64,000 nt of DNA from Flavipsychrobacter sp. (GTDB taxonomy: Bacteria; Bacteroidota; Bacteroidia; Chitinophagales; Chitinophagaceae), in assembly GCA_021155965.1 (NCBI GenBank), contig JAJNBJ010000019.1, positions 22,479-86,478 of the forward strand, read 5' to 3'. The position numbers and the translations under genes are program-made. Shown piece by piece: positions 25,813 to 35,400 of this stretch. Under the pieces are notes generated by a model that was given only the letters and a program-made list of their open reading frames with translations, searched no databases and was not told where the DNA came from. Position 1 is the stretch's first letter; the number at the start of each line of letters is the position of its first letter.

Positions 25813-26271
25813 TTATTCGTTCTTATCATATGCCAGGTTGAATATCTGGTCATCACCCATCACCAGCCACACTTTGTCCATATCTTCGTTGGTGAATTTG
25901 TGATGGAAGCAGAAATACTGGTAGTGCGTTTCACTGCCTTTTACATTGTATTCACATGCATAATCACCATCTTTAGCTACCGTGGTATAGCTGCGTATCA
26001 GCTTGCCATTCTTCAGCAATATCATGATCTTGTAGTTATTCCAGTCCAGGCTGTTCTTAGCATTATTGATGATGGCAGCCTTCACATTGGTATATGGGTC
26101 AACATCTTTCCCTTCCACATAGTTGTAGGTAGTGGGGTAAAAACCGAATACGAAATTGATAGTTTTACTATCGTTACTGATCAGTTCGTAATAGAACGGA
26201 TTTTTCTTCTGGGCGTTCGATGCTATCGAAAGGAGCAGAAGGGCGGCGAGCATTAATTGTTTTTTGAACAT
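25813..26271 (-). CDS. Secreted hypothetical protein
   Basis: 152 residues from the ATG at 26271; the longer in-frame start would place 12 residues before the signal peptide. The signal peptide is KKQLMLAALLLLSIASNA. The remainder is predicted beta-rich with paired aromatic residues (CEYNVKGSETHYQYFCFHH) and no named domain. It lies downstream of the response regulator (89-nt gap) and may or may not share its transcript. Confidence 0.68.
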   Translation of the reverse strand: MFKKQLMLAALLLLSIASNAQKKNPFYYELISNDSKTINFVFGFYPTTYNYVEGKDVDPYTNVKAAIINNAKNSLDWNNYKIMILLKNGKLIRSYTTVAKDGDYACEYNVKGSETHYQYFCFHHKFTNEDMDKVWLVMGDDQIFNLAYDKNE

Positions 26272-26360
26272 ATTGTGGTGAGTTTTTGTGTTATAATTAT
26301 TATGCAATATTAACTAAGGCTAAAGCTAATGAAATACCACTATCGTGGTATTTTTCAGCT

Positions 26361-27017
26361 TTATATAGCCAGCGCATACAGGCCTTTAGGCTTGGGAAAA
26401 ACTTTATTTAACGCATCGGTACGCGAATTCACCTGCAATTTTTCATATATATTATGAATATGCTTGCGCACAGTTTCTATATTAATGAACAGTAGTGAAG
26501 CTATCTCTTTGTAACGATAACCCTTTGACAGATAATCGAGTATCTCCTGTTCCCTTGCCGAAAGCTTGTCGAGCTCCTTATTTACTTTTTCCTCCTTCGC
26601 CTGAAAGAAAGTGAGCACTTTCCGGGCTATCTGACTGCTCATAGGCGCTCCGCCATTGTAGGCATCGGCAATTGCCTCCAATATCTTTGTAGGAGTGGTT
26701 GATTTAGTGAGGTAGCCCGTAGCACCTGCCTGAAGCGCATTGAATATATTCTCCGGGTCCTCCAGCGAGGTACACATAATGAACTGCATCTCAGGGCATA
26801 ATGCCTTCAGCTTTCTTACACTCTCGATACCGGTAAGCCCGGGCAGATGTATGTCCACCATCACCACATCTGGTTCCAGCTCGGGTATGGCGCTTATTGC
26901 GTCTTCGCCATTTTCATAAGTGGCCACGCATTTATACCCCTCGCTGCCGTTTATCAGTACGGCCAGCATATCGCGGGTGTCTTTCTGGTCTTCTATTACT
27001 GCTACTCTGATTGTCAT
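26361..27017 (-). CDS. LuxR/NarL-type response regulator
   Basis: 218 residues: receiver domain (about 1-120) with phospho-acceptor D55 in MVDIHLPG and acidic pocket (EDQ, residues 9-11), and a C-terminal LuxR helix-turn-helix (LSAREQEILDYLSKGYRYKEIASLLF...VRKHIHNIYEKL). It is the partner of the propeller histidine kinase directly upstream (51-nt gap), so a phosphorelay from that kinase is expected. Targets are unknown. Confidence 0.92.
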   Translation of the reverse strand: MTIRVAVIEDQKDTRDMLAVLINGSEGYKCVATYENGEDAISAIPELEPDVVMVDIHLPGLTGIESVRKLKALCPEMQFIMCTSLEDPENIFNALQAGATGYLTKSTTPTKILEAIADAYNGGAPMSSQIARKVLTFFQAKEEKVNKELDKLSAREQEILDYLSKGYRYKEIASLLFINIETVRKHIHNIYEKLQVNSRTDALNKVFPKPKGLYALAI

Positions 27018-27068
27018 AACTAAGTATATAAGATGATGTAAAAGTACTCACCAGGCAAATACCTGCAA

Positions 27069-30000
27069 TTACATTAAAGTGGTATTTTCCCTGAACAGCA
27101 GTTTTTCGAACGGTACAGTTATACTGATAGTGGTATTACCGGGTACCGAAGCAATGTTAAACGCTCCGCCTATCTGCTCTATGCGCTGCTTCATATTCCT
27201 CAGGCCATTCCCCCGCCCTTTTAGATGCGTCATGTCAAACCCCTTGCCGTTATCCTGCACTCTTATGTTTAATAAATTATTGTCCACAGCGAGGGATATG
27301 CTGATCTGGTTTGCTTGTGCATGTTTGATACAATTATTGATCGCCTCTTTCGATGTCAGGAATATATTCCGCTGCGCTTCCCTCAATATGCGCATCTGTG
27401 GCACAATATCCGGAAAACGGAGTGTAACATCTATAGGCATATGCTCCAGGTAGTCTGCACAATATTCCCTTAATCTCGCTACTAATTGTTCCAGCGTGGT
27501 ATTTTCAGGGTTAAGCACCCAGATAAGATCGCGCATATTGTCCACCAGTTCTTTAGAGGTCGATGAGATGTGCTGTATATCTTCCTTCAGGTTCGCATCA
27601 CCCGCAACTTTCTTTTTAGCCAGCTCTGCCATCAGTGATATTTTAGACAGGCCTGAACCAAGATCGTCATGCACATCTTTGGAAATACGTAACCGCTCCT
27701 TATACAGTAATTGCTGCTTCTCCAGTTCCCGTGTTCTTGCTCGCACCTTTTGCCTTACGTATAACCGTATACTGAGCACAGCTACGGCAACTGCTACAAT
27801 AACCGACAATAACCTAAACCACCACGTTTCCCAGAATGGCGGGTGTATGATGATCTTCATCGTCAAAGGCTCCTCATTCCACACCCCTTCGTTATTGCTC
27901 GCCTTCAGCATGAACGTATATTCGCCCGGCCTGAGGTTGGAGTAACGCACCCTGTCATTGGCAGTATATACCCAGTCTTTATCCAACCCCACCAGCATAT
28001 AAGCAAAGTGGTTTTGGTCCGGACGGGTGAATTCAAGCGCCCGCAGGGAAAAACTGACCGTATTTTTTTTATACGGCAGCTCGAGTACCTGTACATAATT
28101 AGCAGTATCCCAAGCAAAGAGCGAATCGTTGATAAATATCTCTGCAATTGCAGGCTGTGCCGGGTGCACGTTTGGCTTCACCTGCACCGGGTTGAACCAA
28201 TTGATACCAGCAATGCCTCCAAAGTATAGCGTACCGTCTTTACCCACATAATATGCTCCGGTATTGAACTCATTAGATTGCAGCCCGTCTTTTGAAGTAT
28301 AATTAATAAAGTCAGCGGTTATTTTTTCCACATAGTGCACTTTTACAAACGACAGCCCTTTGTTGGTGCTTATCCAAAGCATACTATCGTTCTGGGGTAG
28401 TATAGCATATACACAACTGTTTGCCAGTCCCGCAGACTCATCAAAAGTGGCAGTCTTTTTTGAGATCGTATTATAAGCCACCAGCCCTTTTTCAGTGGCT
28501 ATCCATAAAACCGGCGTACGGGTACTCTTATAAAAATGCCGGACAGCTATACGGTCGAAGGCTTCCTCGAGCACCTGTAAAACTGTATCCTGCAGCATCC
28601 TGATCTTCAGGTAACCACTTCTTTTGCCCACATTTATCACACCATCTTTTTCCAGGTGAAGATTATAAGTATAGGAACTTACATGTTGGCGGGTACGGTT
28701 AACACGTGGCCTTTTTATCACAACGGCATCACCTTCAAAATACAACGAAAAAAAACTGAGGTTAGTGCCTAAAAGATAATGGCCTTTCTTCCACTCCACC
28801 ATCGAAAAAATGATAGGGTCCTCGGGTGAATTTTCAAGGGTCAGGGGCAACCTTGCCTGTTTCTTTACAGACCCGGTCAGCCGGTCAAGCCAGAGGATAT
28901 AACTCCCTATTGCCGCTACCACATAGCCGGCAGAGTCTTTGAACAAAGTGGATACCAGGAATGTTTCTATCGGCACGTGTAGCGGCACAGTTTTCTGCTG
29001 TTGTGTTACCGGGTCATAAATGATCAGGCCGTTGTTATAAGTCCCTATCCATATTTTCCCGGAATCATCCCGATAAATGCTCTTTGCCATAAATGAGCTA
29101 CCGTTCCCTATCACAGATACATCAGGTGCATAACAGAAAAATTTAGGCTGCTTTATATCCAGTTTGAATAAGCCATTACCTTCCGTTCCCACCCATAGGT
29201 TTTGCGAGCGGTCTATGAATAAGCAGTTGACGGGATTATTCTGAAAACTAATTAGCTCAAAGGCACGTGTGCCCAGGTTGAATTTCCCTATTGCACCGTC
29301 ATTCATACAGCCCAGGTAAACCGTATGTGTGGCTTCATCCTCCGCGCAGCTCTCCCATATCATTGGCTTGTTGCCCGCCTCATTTTTTAGTGGCACAAAC
29401 TCTGCATTCCTGGTGCCGGTATTATAGAAATATATACCACCTACGGCAGTAAGCAATAGCCTGCCATCATGCAAGAGGTTAACACTGGTAATATCGTTAC
29501 TATGCAGCAGCCGTTCATCTTTTTGTTTCTTTTTATCAAAGAATAACAGCCCCGCATCGTCTGCTATCCACAAGCCCTCAGCCGTAGTCACACCATTATA
29601 GATGGGAAAAACCCTGGGCGATTTTAACTGCAATGAGTCAGTAAACGGGTACAAGGTCTTTTGCAATGTTGTGGCGTTGATCTGAAAAACACCTATCCGC
29701 AATACCGAAGCCCACACATACTCACTATCCATTGCTAACAGGTGAGCGGCATTTCTGTTTGCATCGTAGTCTATAACAACCTTGTATTTTCCATTCCGGG
29801 TATTCATAAAAGACAGCCCGGCATCCGTACTCATCCAGAACCGGTTAGCCCTGTCTTCAAAAACACTGGAGTTGATATTGCGGTCCTTCATTTGCGATGC
29901 CAGCGTATCATTGAACCGGCTTTTATACACCACAAAGTCTTTGCCATCATATCTATCCAGCCCATCGCCGGTGGCAAACCACATAAAACCATGTGCGTCC

Positions 30001-30128
30001 TGTAGTATATGATTGACTGAATTTTGAGACAGTCCATCCTCCACAGTTATATGCTGCAGCCGCAAAATGCTTTGAGCATTTAGCTTTTGTGAGAAAAGAA
30101 CACTTAAAAAAAGCAGTAGCTGTTTCAT
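27069..30128 (-). CDS. Propeller-type sensor histidine kinase (Reg_prop, Y_Y_Y, HisKA_3)
   Basis: 1019 residues from the ATG at 30128, where the signal peptide MKQLLLFLSVLFSQKLNA begins. A long N-terminal two-component-regulator propeller (about 25-650; repeated LWVGTEGNGLFKLD and IWIGTYNNGLIIYD units) precedes a Y_Y_Y domain (about 690-760) and a single transmembrane helix (about 768-790). The cytoplasmic kinase has H820 in ISKDVHDDLGSGLS (HisKA_3 type) and an HATPase with GKGFDM and GRGNGLRNMKQRIEQ. It senses an unknown periplasmic signal for the LuxR-type regulator downstream. Confidence 0.93.
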   Translation of the reverse strand: MKQLLLFLSVLFSQKLNAQSILRLQHITVEDGLSQNSVNHILQDAHGFMWFATGDGLDRYDGKDFVVYKSRFNDTLASQMKDRNINSSVFEDRANRFWMSTDAGLSFMNTRNGKYKVVIDYDANRNAAHLLAMDSEYVWASVLRIGVFQINATTLQKTLYPFTDSLQLKSPRVFPIYNGVTTAEGLWIADDAGLLFFDKKKQKDERLLHSNDITSVNLLHDGRLLLTAVGGIYFYNTGTRNAEFVPLKNEAGNKPMIWESCAEDEATHTVYLGCMNDGAIGKFNLGTRAFELISFQNNPVNCLFIDRSQNLWVGTEGNGLFKLDIKQPKFFCYAPDVSVIGNGSSFMAKSIYRDDSGKIWIGTYNNGLIIYDPVTQQQKTVPLHVPIETFLVSTLFKDSAGYVVAAIGSYILWLDRLTGSVKKQARLPLTLENSPEDPIIFSMVEWKKGHYLLGTNLSFFSLYFEGDAVVIKRPRVNRTRQHVSSYTYNLHLEKDGVINVGKRSGYLKIRMLQDTVLQVLEEAFDRIAVRHFYKSTRTPVLWIATEKGLVAYNTISKKTATFDESAGLANSCVYAILPQNDSMLWISTNKGLSFVKVHYVEKITADFINYTSKDGLQSNEFNTGAYYVGKDGTLYFGGIAGINWFNPVQVKPNVHPAQPAIAEIFINDSLFAWDTANYVQVLELPYKKNTVSFSLRALEFTRPDQNHFAYMLVGLDKDWVYTANDRVRYSNLRPGEYTFMLKASNNEGVWNEEPLTMKIIIHPPFWETWWFRLLSVIVAVAVAVLSIRLYVRQKVRARTRELEKQQLLYKERLRISKDVHDDLGSGLSKISLMAELAKKKVAGDANLKEDIQHISSTSKELVDNMRDLIWVLNPENTTLEQLVARLREYCADYLEHMPIDVTLRFPDIVPQMRILREAQRNIFLTSKEAINNCIKHAQANQISISLAVDNNLLNIRVQDNGKGFDMTHLKGRGNGLRNMKQRIEQIGGAFNIASVPGNTTISITVPFEKLLFRENTTLM

Positions 30129-30252
30129 TATAATAGCCATTAAAAATATTGCTATTTAGCGGATAATTACATACCGTTTAGCGGGTATTTAAGATCAAAT
30201 GTGCCCTTTGTATAGCTTTGGCTAAAATCATGTGAGTTTTGTAATATTGTTT

Positions 30253-30696
30253 ATGGAAGAATTTGAACTTAAAGGGTACGGCGGGTCAATAAAGTTAGTT
30301 ATCAAAGAAGTACCTGACTTCCCTCACTCAACCAGCCCTTTTGGCGGATATGATGCATCTTGTTCTGTAAAAATCAAATCGCCGAATTATGAGGTAAATG
30401 ATTTAATATGGATCACTACCAATGATATTTATGAATTTTGCCACCAAGTTCAAATTTGCCAGGAGCAGTTATGCGGTGAAGCCATTTTTGATTCTTATGA
30501 AAAGAATTTGAAAATGCAGGTTGTATATGATGAAAGAGGGCATTGTATTATTAAAGGCGGTCTTGAACGAAATGGTGAGGATACTTATAGACTGATATTT
30601 GAGCTAACAAGTGATCAAACCTATATTAATGCTTCGTTGAAACAGATGCAAGCTTTTGTTCAAAAATATGGCGGAGCAACGGGTATCGAACATTGA
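30253..30696 (+). CDS. WapI-like immunity family protein (tentative)
   Basis: 147 residues from the ATG at 30253 (MEEFELKGYGGSIKLVIKEVP). The pattern WITTNDIYEFCHQVQICQEQL...F-x-SYEKNL and the later YDERGHCIIKGGL recall the WapI immunity family, which protects against CDI/Rhs-type toxins. This match is from memory and not searched. There is no signal peptide and no toxin gene nearby, so it would be an orphan immunity-like gene. Confidence 0.5.
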   Translation: MEEFELKGYGGSIKLVIKEVPDFPHSTSPFGGYDASCSVKIKSPNYEVNDLIWITTNDIYEFCHQVQICQEQLCGEAIFDSYEKNLKMQVVYDERGHCIIKGGLERNGEDTYRLIFELTSDQTYINASLKQMQAFVQKYGGATGIEH

Positions 30697-30740
30697 ATAA
30701 GTAGCCTGAAAGGCTTCACTGCGAATGACCCGGATGAAAA

Positions 30741-30835
30741 TTTTTTAACCACAAGGGTACCAAGGCATAACACAGAAGATACAAAGAATATCTTTGTACC
30801 CTTTATGAACGACCTTTGTGCCCCTTGCGATTAAA
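30741..30835. repeat. Intergenic inverted repeat (CGCAAAGGG-type element)
   Basis: TTTTTTAACCACAAGGGTACCAAGG (abbreviated: begins TTTTTTAACCACAAGGG, 30741-30765) pairs imperfectly with CCTTTGTGCCCCTTGCGATTAAA-type sequence (30813-30835). Between them is the 8-bp hairpin TACAAAGA-ATA-TCTTTGTA (30780-30798). It ends next to the asnS stop. A similar half element lies at 58236-58258, after another minus-strand gene. Confidence 0.6.
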
Positions 30836-30840
30836 TTTTC

Positions 30841-32277
30841 TTAGAATTCAGCGTTCTTCGGTGTGCGGGGGAAAGGAATTACGTCGCGTATGTTGGTCAT
30901 ACCGGTAACAAACAATACTACGCGCTCAAAACCCAGCCCGAAACCCGCATGCGGCACAGCACCAAAACGGCGGGTATCCAGGTACCAGTACATCTCATCC
31001 ACAGGTATGTGCATTTCCTGCATGCGCTGGGTTAGTTTATCCAAACGTTCTTCCCTTTGCGAACCGCCCACTATCTCACCAATACCCGGAGCTAGTATAT
31101 CCATAGCCGCTACAGTTTTGCCATCATCGTTCTGGCGCATGTAGAAAGCTTTTATCTCTTTAGGGTAGCCCGTAACAATTACCGGCTTTTTGAAATGCTT
31201 TTCCACCAGGTAGCGCTCATGCTCGCTCTGCATATCTATACCCCAGCTCACATCATACTGGAATTTCTTCTTCTTGTAAGCAGGTGACTCCAGCAGTATG
31301 TTAATAGCATCTGTATACGTGATGCGCTCAAATTTATTGTTCAGTACAAATTCCAGTTTTTCTATCAGGCCAAGCTCGCTGCGCTCGTTCATCGGTTTTT
31401 GCTTCTCCTCATCTGCCAGGCGCTGAGCGAGGAACTCCAGGTCTTCCCTGTTGTTCTTCATGGCATAGTCAATAATATATTGCAGCAGGTCCTCGGCAAG
31501 GTCCATGTTGTCATATATATCATTGAAGGCAACCTCCGGTTCTATCATCCAGAATTCCGCAAGGTGGCGTGCTGTATTCGAATTTTCCGCACGAAAGGTA
31601 GGCCCGAAGGTATATACCTCGCTGAAGGCCATAGCACCCAGTTCTGCCTCCAATTGCCCGCTCACAGTAAGGTTGGTAGCACGGCCAAAAAAGTCTTCTT
31701 TAAAATCTATAGTACCATCCTCATTATGCGGTGCATTATCAAAGGGCAGTGTTGTTACTTTGAACATCTCCCCTGCACCTTCTGCATCCGACGCCGTGAT
31801 GATTGGCGTATGCAGGTACACAAAGCCACGATCGTTAAAGAATTTATGTATGGCGTATGCCAGCGTATGCCTTACACGGAACACTGCGCCAAATGTATTG
31901 GTACGGAAACGCAGGTGCGCTATCTCGCGCAGGTACTCCAGGCTCGGCTTGTTCTTAAGCTGCAGCGGGAATTTTTCCGGGTCGCACTCGCCAAGTATCG
32001 TTATAGTATCTGCCTTTACTTCGTACTTCTGTCCCCTGCCCTGTGAGGGTATCACCGTTCCATCCACGCTTACAGAAACACCGGTATTAATGGCTTTTAC
32101 AATTGCCTCATCGGTGCCCAGTTCTATCACCACCTGCAGGTTGCCCATGCAGCTCCCATCATTCACGGCTATGAACTGGTTATTGCGGAACGAGCGCACC
32201 CATCCCTTTATATTTACTTTATATTCGCTTTTATCGCTGTTTAAGATGTCTTTGATCTTTGTCCTGCGTTGTGTCAT
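30841..32277 (-). CDS. asnS: Asparagine--tRNA ligase
   Basis: 478 residues. It charges tRNA-Asn with asparagine. An N-terminal OB-fold anticodon-binding domain ([20 protein letters not shown]) precedes the class II catalytic core. Motif 2 is near [22 protein letters not shown] and motif 3 is [27 protein letters not shown] is diagnostic of AsnRS rather than AspRS. It is monocistronic on the minus strand. Confidence 0.96.
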   Translation of the reverse strand: MTQRRTKIKDILNSDKSEYKVNIKGWVRSFRNNQFIAVNDGSCMGNLQVVIELGTDEAIVKAINTGVSVSVDGTVIPSQGRGQKYEVKADTITILGECDPEKFPLQLKNKPSLEYLREIAHLRFRTNTFGAVFRVRHTLAYAIHKFFNDRGFVYLHTPIITASDAEGAGEMFKVTTLPFDNAPHNEDGTIDFKEDFFGRATNLTVSGQLEAELGAMAFSEVYTFGPTFRAENSNTARHLAEFWMIEPEVAFNDIYDNMDLAEDLLQYIIDYAMKNNREDLEFLAQRLADEEKQKPMNERSELGLIEKLEFVLNNKFERITYTDAINILLESPAYKKKKFQYDVSWGIDMQSEHERYLVEKHFKKPVIVTGYPKEIKAFYMRQNDDGKTVAAMDILAPGIGEIVGGSQREERLDKLTQRMQEMHIPVDEMYWYLDTRRFGAVPHAGFGLGFERVVLFVTGMTNIRDVIPFPRTPKNAEF

Positions 32278-32359
32278 ATTATTCCCGCATACGCGGGCAG
32301 TTTTTTGAGACCGCGAAATTAAGGCTAGTTTCTATTTAGAAAAAAAGTATTTACGTAAG

Positions 32360-32737
32360 TTACTTTACAAAAAAGAGGTACTTGACCGCCAGCACCAGCA
32401 AAAGCCCACCGAAAATTCTCTTTAAGGTAACTTCTTCCAGGTTTAGGGCAAACTTACTGCCAAAGTAGCTGCCAACAACAAATGCTACCATCAGCACGCC
32501 TGCTATTTTAAAGTCCACGTAACCGGCTTTATAATAATTGAACACCGCCAACAACCCTATCGGCGGCAGCATCAACGCCAGCGATGTGCCCTGCGCCATC
32601 TTCTGGCTCATGGCAAATACCATTACCAGCACAGGCACTATCACCACACCACCTCCTATACCTACCAAGCTGCTGAGTACACCTGCTAATAAGCCTATTG
32701 CCAGCAAACCCATTATTGTCATCATGTTCAAATTCAT
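32360..32737 (-). CDS. TSUP-family permease (TauE/SafE), single-domain
   Basis: 125 residues with four hydrophobic helices, half the usual 250-residue TSUP length. GVLSSLVGIGGGVVIVPVLV is the conserved TSUP repeat motif, and the C-terminus (FGSKFALNLEEVTLKRIFGGLLLVLAVKYL) also fits. Half-length members are known and likely dimerise. The substrate may be sulfite, sulfoacetate or another small anion. It is a single gene. Confidence 0.82.
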   Translation of the reverse strand: MNLNMMTIMGLLAIGLLAGVLSSLVGIGGGVVIVPVLVMVFAMSQKMAQGTSLALMLPPIGLLAVFNYYKAGYVDFKIAGVLMVAFVVGSYFGSKFALNLEEVTLKRIFGGLLLVLAVKYLFFVK

Positions 32738-33117
32738 ATTGATATTATTTGAGGTAAATATTACTGCAAATACGCCTATCGCTTTACAAAGAAAAAAATA
32801 TCAGCAAAAATACAAAGGAAATAGCTCTCATTTACGTCTATATGCCTGGGAGCATATTTTCACCACCCCGTGCTCATTTTAAAAAGACTAATCTGTTAGC
32901 CTATTTGAGACAATAATTATTTACTCCATTCGTTTTTAGGTTTCGTTACAAAAAGATAACAGATGACGTATAGCACGTTATATCCAAACGATTATTTTTG
33001 GCAAAATATTTTCCATTCCTGTAATTGTTTTTCAGGGGTGGACTTATATCTTTGCAAACGCACAAAAATTTTTTATCATTAATTATATCAGAAAACACAA
33101 AAACTAAAATCAAATTT
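32738..33117. other. Upstream regions of TSUP and exbB genes
   Basis: 380 bp without a gene, AT-rich. It holds the exbB promoter at 33025-33054. Nothing else was recognised; an in-frame extension of ExbB upstream of 33118 overlaps the promoter and is rejected. Confidence 0.5.
33025..33054 (+). promoter_or_regulatory. Promoter of the exbB-exbD-exbD-tonB operon
   Basis: A -33 TTG (33025-33027) and -7 TATCTTTG (33047-33054), 19 nt apart. The predicted leader to the ATG at 33118 is about 55-60 nt. Confidence 0.7.
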
Positions 33118-33957
33118 ATGGCAGAAGTAAAAGCGGCGGCCGCATCAAAGGGAAACGTTGCCGGGAAACCAAAGAACTCAAGTAACTTTTTAATGAATTT
33201 TATAGTAGTGGTTGCCTGCATTGCGGCGGGTATACTTATCTACACATTCATCCTCGGCGACGCATCGCACTTTTCTGATGCCGAAAAACATCACCCAAAA
33301 ACCGGGGACATATTAGGCCTCATGTATTCCGGTGGTTTCGTGGTTCCTATCCTTATGGCTACACTGCTCACGCTGCTTTGCTTCATCGTAGAGCGCGCGC
33401 TCACCATCTTTAAAGCAAAAGGCAAAATGGATGCAGGCGAATTCGTTCGTAAAGTGCAGTACCACCTTGCTAACAAGAACATAGACGCTGCTATCGCTGA
33501 GTGCGACAAGCAGGCAGGTTCTGTAGGTAATGTTATGCGCTCGGGCCTTGTAAAATACCGCGAGATGACACACAACACCGACCTGGATACCGACCAGAAA
33601 GTGCTGAGCATCCAGAAAGAAATTGAAGAAGCTACTGCGCTGGAGCTGCCTATGCTGGAGAAGAACCTGGTGTTCCTCTCAACCATCTCCTCTTGCGCTA
33701 CGCTGCTGGGTCTTTTCGGTACGGTATTGGGTATGATCCGTTCATTCGCGGCTATGTCCAGCGCTGGCGCACCCGATGCTGCCGCACTTGCTGCAGGTAT
33801 CTCTGAGGCCCTTATCAATACCGCCCTCGGTATCGGTACATCATTCTTCGCTATTGTGGCTTATAACTTCTATACTACTATTATAGATGGTATCACTTAT
33901 GGCATAGACGAAAGCGGCTTTACCCTCACACAAAGCTTTGCTTCTACATACAGGTAA
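33118..33957 (+). CDS. exbB: MotA/TolQ/ExbB proton channel family protein
   Basis: 279 residues from the ATG at 33118. It has an N-terminal helix (FLMNFIVVVACIAAGILIYTF), a second (GGFVVPILMATLLTLLCFIVERAL) and the conserved C-terminal helix pair. It forms the proton channel that energises TonB in the inner membrane. A long frame begins 31 codons upstream but overlaps the promoter. It is first of four genes: exbB, exbD, exbD, tonB. Confidence 0.92.
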   Translation: MAEVKAAAASKGNVAGKPKNSSNFLMNFIVVVACIAAGILIYTFILGDASHFSDAEKHHPKTGDILGLMYSGGFVVPILMATLLTLLCFIVERALTIFKAKGKMDAGEFVRKVQYHLANKNIDAAIAECDKQAGSVGNVMRSGLVKYREMTHNTDLDTDQKVLSIQKEIEEATALELPMLEKNLVFLSTISSCATLLGLFGTVLGMIRSFAAMSSAGAPDAAALAAGISEALINTALGIGTSFFAIVAYNFYTTIIDGITYGIDESGFTLTQSFASTYR

Positions 33958-33964
33958 TAACTAT

Positions 33965-33999
33965 ATTTCATGCAGGCAACAATATTATCTGCATGAAAT
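33965..33999 (+). terminator. Hairpin between exbB and exbD
   Basis: ATTTCATGCAG (33965-33975) and CTGCATGAAAT (33989-33999) form a perfect 11-bp stem around a 13-nt loop, 8 nt after the exbB stop. No T-run follows, so it could attenuate transcription or protect the exbB mRNA rather than fully terminate. Confidence 0.5.
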
Positions 34000-34066
34000 A
34001 AAAATATAAGCTGATTTGTGGAATTCGCAAAAAAGTGGATCTTATTAATTAAAGCAGAAATTTAAA

Positions 34067-34717
34067 ATGCCTAAAGCGAAATTACCAAGGAAAAGTACAC
34101 ACATCGACATGACTGCGATGTGTGACGTGGCTTTTCTGCTGCTGACATTCTTTATGTTGGCAACCAAGTTCAAGCCTGATGAGCCGGTTGTGGTAAAAAC
34201 CCCGTCTTCTATATCAGAAATAATATTGCCTGATGTTGATATTATGCTGTTAACTGTAGATCCGAAAGGACGTATATTTTTCTCTATAGATAACAAACTG
34301 AAAAGGAAGGAGTTGATAGACGAGGTGAATACAAACCGTAACCTGGGCCTTACAGACCAGGAAAAAACGGCATTTGCCCTCGGTTCGTCTATCGGCGTGC
34401 CGTTCGGACAGCTTAAGCAGTACCTGGCCGCTGCACCTGATGAGCAAAAGGCATTTGATGCTTCAGCCCCGGGTGTACCTGTTGATACTTCGGTATTATC
34501 AGTAAACAACGAACTGGCAGAGTGGGTAAAGAGTGCAAGGTTGCAAAACCCCAAGCTCCGTATCTGTATAAAAGCAGACGGCGATGCCTCTTACCCCAAT
34601 GTGCAGAAAATAATCAAAACACTGGAAGGTTATAAGATATTCAAGTTCAACCTGATAACCAACCTCAAAGCAGTGCCGGAAGGAACTGCGGCCTATGCTG
34701 AAAAGCATAAGGCATAA
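34067..34717 (+). CDS. exbD: ExbD/TolR biopolymer transport protein
   Basis: 216 residues. The N-terminal membrane helix carries the essential aspartate (IDMTAMCDVAFLLLTFFML), which relays protons with ExbB. The periplasmic domain (residues about 60-216) is longer than in E. coli ExbD, as is usual in Bacteroidota. It is separated from exbB by 109 nt containing a hairpin and is followed by a second exbD. Confidence 0.9.
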   Translation: MPKAKLPRKSTHIDMTAMCDVAFLLLTFFMLATKFKPDEPVVVKTPSSISEIILPDVDIMLLTVDPKGRIFFSIDNKLKRKELIDEVNTNRNLGLTDQEKTAFALGSSIGVPFGQLKQYLAAAPDEQKAFDASAPGVPVDTSVLSVNNELAEWVKSARLQNPKLRICIKADGDASYPNVQKIIKTLEGYKIFKFNLITNLKAVPEGTAAYAEKHKA

Positions 34718-34768
34718 ACAAATTAAAGTAACTGGTGGGGAGGCCCACATAAAACAAAATATTGCGCC

Positions 34769-35359
34769 ATGGCAGAAATGGATACCTCGAGTAGCGGGGG
34801 GCATAAAAAGGGCCCCGGGGTCAAAAAAGGTAAAAAATTAAGTACGCGTATCGATCTTACTCCAATGGTGGACCTTGGGTTCCTGTTGATCACCTTCTTC
34901 ATGTTCACCACCACGCTGGCTAAGCCAAAGACGATGGAGATAAACATGCCCTACAAAGATGAGAAGCTGAAGGAGGAAGAGAAGAACAAAATAAAAAACA
35001 GTGTTGCGCTCACCGTGCTGCTGAGCAAAAACCACCGCATCTACTATTATGAAGGCATAGGTGATGATCCGAACAAGGCACCCGATCTGCAGATCACTTA
35101 CTTTACACCTGCAAAAGGCATACGTGATGTGATCATCAAGAAAAAGAAGATGGTGGACGATATGAAGCGTTTAGGCCAGCTGACCGCCAAGGACGAAACA
35201 ACGGTGCTTATTAAACCAGATACCACCAGCACCTACAGCGACCTGGTGAATATACTGGATGAAATGAACATCAACGACATAAGGGTTTACGCCATCATTG
35301 ATATTTCTGATATAGAGCAGGGCTTTATAAAAGAGACCGAAGCAGCAAGCGGTCAATAA
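34769..35359 (+). CDS. exbD: ExbD/TolR biopolymer transport protein (second copy)
   Basis: 196 residues. The helix RIDLTPMVDLGFLLITFFMF keeps the conserved aspartate. A basic, Gly/Lys-rich N-terminus (GGHKKGPGVKKGKK) precedes it. It is distinct in sequence from the first ExbD, so the two probably form a heteromeric complex with ExbB (inference). It is followed after 41 nt by tonB. Confidence 0.9.
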   Translation: MAEMDTSSSGGHKKGPGVKKGKKLSTRIDLTPMVDLGFLLITFFMFTTTLAKPKTMEINMPYKDEKLKEEEKNKIKNSVALTVLLSKNHRIYYYEGIGDDPNKAPDLQITYFTPAKGIRDVIIKKKKMVDDMKRLGQLTAKDETTVLIKPDTTSTYSDLVNILDEMNINDIRVYAIIDISDIEQGFIKETEAASGQ

Positions 35360-35400
35360 TTAATAATAAGGGCGGCAGTGCCCCCGCAATGAAATAGAAA

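Noticed and set aside
33025..33117. Upstream extension of ExbB
   Set aside because: The extension overlaps the -33/-7 promoter, and the ATG at 33118 gives a normal N-terminus.
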